Assembly (NCBI GenBank): GCA_009835325.1
Contig: VXWP01000084.1
Location: forward strand, 1 to 33,169
Origin: Gemmatimonadota bacterium
GTDB taxonomy: Bacteria > JAAXHH01
DNA length: 33,169 nucleotides
Direction: 5' to 3'
The notes under the pieces: model-generated
Seen by the model: only the letters and a program-made list of their open reading frames with translations
Databases searched by the model: none
What the model was told of the DNA's origin: nothing
Shown: positions 32,497 to 33,169 of the stretch, one piece after another
Layout: the number at the start of each line of letters is the position of its first letter
Position numbering within the stretch: the stretch's first letter is position 1
Translations under genes and position numbers: made by a program

Positions 32497-32924
32497 CCTT
32501 CATCTCCGGCTACTCCCTGTCCGAAGACTACGCCGGCCACCTCCAGCGGATCGGCGCCTTCGCCATCGACCTGGCGATCCTCACCGCCGCCGGCGCCGTG
32601 ATGGCGCTGGCCGCCGAATTCCTGGATGCCGGCTCGGACCCGATAACCGTTCCGCTGCTGAGCGCCTTCCAGCTACTCATGCCCTGGTTCTACTACGCGG
32701 CGATGGAGAGTTCGTCCAAGGGTGCCACGATCGGCAAGATGATCCTCGGCATCCGGGTGGCCGACGCCGAAGGATACACGCCCACTTTCGGTCGCGCCGC
32801 GCTCAGGGCAATCCCCAAGTGCATTCCCATCCTCTGGCCAGGCTATCTCGCCGCCGTCTTTACCCAGCGCAGACAGGCCTTTCACGACATGATCGCCCGG
32901 ACGCTGGTGGTGCGGGCCGAATAA
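32493..32924 (+). CDS. RDD-family membrane protein
   Basis: This 143-residue protein starts at a GTG (32493) that overlaps the ManD-like stop as GTGA. It contains the RDD hallmarks: Arg in HLQRIGAFAIDLAIL with the Asp six residues on, a first transmembrane helix, a second hydrophobic stretch (PLLSAFQLLMPWFYYAA), and KGATIGKMILGIRVADAEG. A third segment and a final RQAFHDMIARTLVV (the third motif Asp) follow. RDD proteins are small membrane proteins of mostly unknown function; some are Na+/H+ antiporters or transport accessory factors. It lies in the same transcript as the M14 peptidase and dehydratase genes, whose end is marked by a terminator 54 bp downstream. Confidence 0.9.
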   Translation: MTFISGYSLSEDYAGHLQRIGAFAIDLAILTAAGAVMALAAEFLDAGSDPITVPLLSAFQLLMPWFYYAAMESSSKGATIGKMILGIRVADAEGYTPTFGRAALRAIPKCIPILWPGYLAAVFTQRRQAFHDMIARTLVVRAE

Positions 32925-32977
32925 ACCGGGTGATTCCCCCCAAAAAACCGGTTGCCATCATCGGATTATTCCAGCAT

Positions 32978-33013
32978 CATTAGCGTTCGCCTGACGCTAA
33001 TGTTTCTCTTCTT
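32978..33013 (+). terminator. Predicted intrinsic terminator after the RDD gene
   Basis: CATTAGCGT at 32978-32986 and ACGCTAATG at 32994-33002 form a perfect 9-bp stem with a 7-nt loop, followed by a T-rich tract (TTTCTCTTCTT). It lies 54 bp beyond the RDD stop and would end the peptidase operon. The U-run is interrupted by C, so termination may be incomplete. Confidence 0.7.
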
Positions 33014-33015
33014 CC

Positions 33016-33045
33016 CAGGATCCCGCGATAGAACAGGATCCCGCG
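33016..33045. repeat. Short direct repeat before the lipoprotein gene
   Basis: CAGGATCCCGCG occurs at 33016-33027 and 33034-33045, an 18-bp period. It lies between the terminator and the last gene start and may be a regulatory site or chance. Confidence 0.5.
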
Positions 33046-33066
33046 GTAATAGTTCTGGATCGGCCC

Positions 33067-33169
33067 GTGTCACGACCCCTGCTGCATCCGTTAACCTTGC
33101 TCGTACTCGGCACGCTGATCGCCCTGATCCCTCTGACCGTCGCGTGCGGCAAGGACAGCCCCACTACGC
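33067..33169 (+). CDS. Lipoprotein precursor, N-terminal fragment (cut by window end)
   Basis: From the GTG at 33067 the frame reads VSRPLLHPLTLLVLGTLIAL and then IPLTVACGKDSPTT. This is a basic start, a hydrophobic core and a lipobox-like L-T-V-A-C, followed by a polar mature start. The pattern is a bacterial lipoprotein signal processed at Cys27. No function can be assigned from the fragment. A clear Shine-Dalgarno is not seen, and the frame is open further upstream, so the precise start is uncertain. Confidence 0.6.
   Translation, partial: MSRPLLHPLTLLVLGTLIALIPLTVACGKDSPTT

Noticed and set aside
32925-32966. A terminator around ACCGGG and AACCGGTT just after the RDD gene
   Set aside because: The two pieces are partly direct rather than inverted repeats and form no convincing stem; the hairpin at 32978-33002 is far better.

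Overview
The window is GC-rich, densely coded DNA from a Gram-negative (outer-membrane) bacterium. The evidence is a beta-barrel porin-like protein, a Tat-exported protein, Sec signal peptides, and a lipoprotein precursor at the right edge. The gene mix combines LLM-type flavin oxidoreductases, creatininase and ceramidase-like hydrolases, Gfo/Idh and mannonate-dehydratase-like enzymes, large M14 peptidases, and a lipoprotein beginning its mature part with CGKDSPT. It resembles uncultured marine or soil lineages such as Latescibacterota or Gemmatimonadota. That placement is an impression from gene content and cannot be proved here. I see no tRNA, rRNA, insertion sequence, CRISPR or phage genes.

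Layout. (1) 1-4750, plus strand: two tandem paralogous flavin-dependent oxidoreductases (the first cut by the window edge), separated by an unusual array of degenerate 15-18 bp repeats; then a creatininase-family amidohydrolase and a membrane-bound SpoIIE/RsbU-type phosphatase. (2) 4758-8141, minus: a 1127-residue protein joining a Cas4/RecB-like Fe-S nuclease, a DEDD-type exonuclease domain and an SF1 helicase. (3) 8218-18964, minus: nine tightly packed genes behind one good predicted promoter. In transcription order they are a Tat-exported HisC-like aminotransferase, a membrane alpha/beta hydrolase, an iodotyrosine-deiodinase-like flavoprotein, a DapA-like aldolase, a second HisC-like aminotransferase, a class III aminotransferase, a short-chain epimerase-like protein, a signal-peptide-bearing PCMT-type methyltransferase, and a polytopic spermidine-synthase-like protein.

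(4) 18965-19408: a divergent regulatory region with a sigma70-like promoter on each strand. (5) 19409-23812, plus: porin, TupA-like tungstate-binding protein, Gfo/Idh oxidoreductase, ceramidase-like hydrolase. (6) 23841-24203, minus: a small membrane-anchored coiled-coil protein with an internal repeat. (7) 24478-26283, plus: a secreted alkaline-phosphatase-superfamily enzyme, convergent with (8) 26289-28332, minus: PPK2 polyphosphate kinase and a saccharopine/lysine-6-dehydrogenase-like enzyme. (9) 28575-32924, plus: M14 peptidase, ManD-like dehydratase and RDD membrane protein. This unit has both a predicted promoter and a predicted intrinsic terminator. (10) A lipoprotein gene begins at 33067 and runs off the window.

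The most interesting unit is the 10.7 kb minus-strand operon (3). It combines three PLP aminotransferases, an aldolase and a dehalogenase-like flavoprotein that keeps the Glu-Tyr-Lys triad which clamps the amino-acid end of (halo)tyrosine in the characterised family. The working hypothesis is an amino-acid or halo-aromatic amino-acid processing pathway with one step outside the cytoplasmic membrane. This is inference; no experiment or database search was available.
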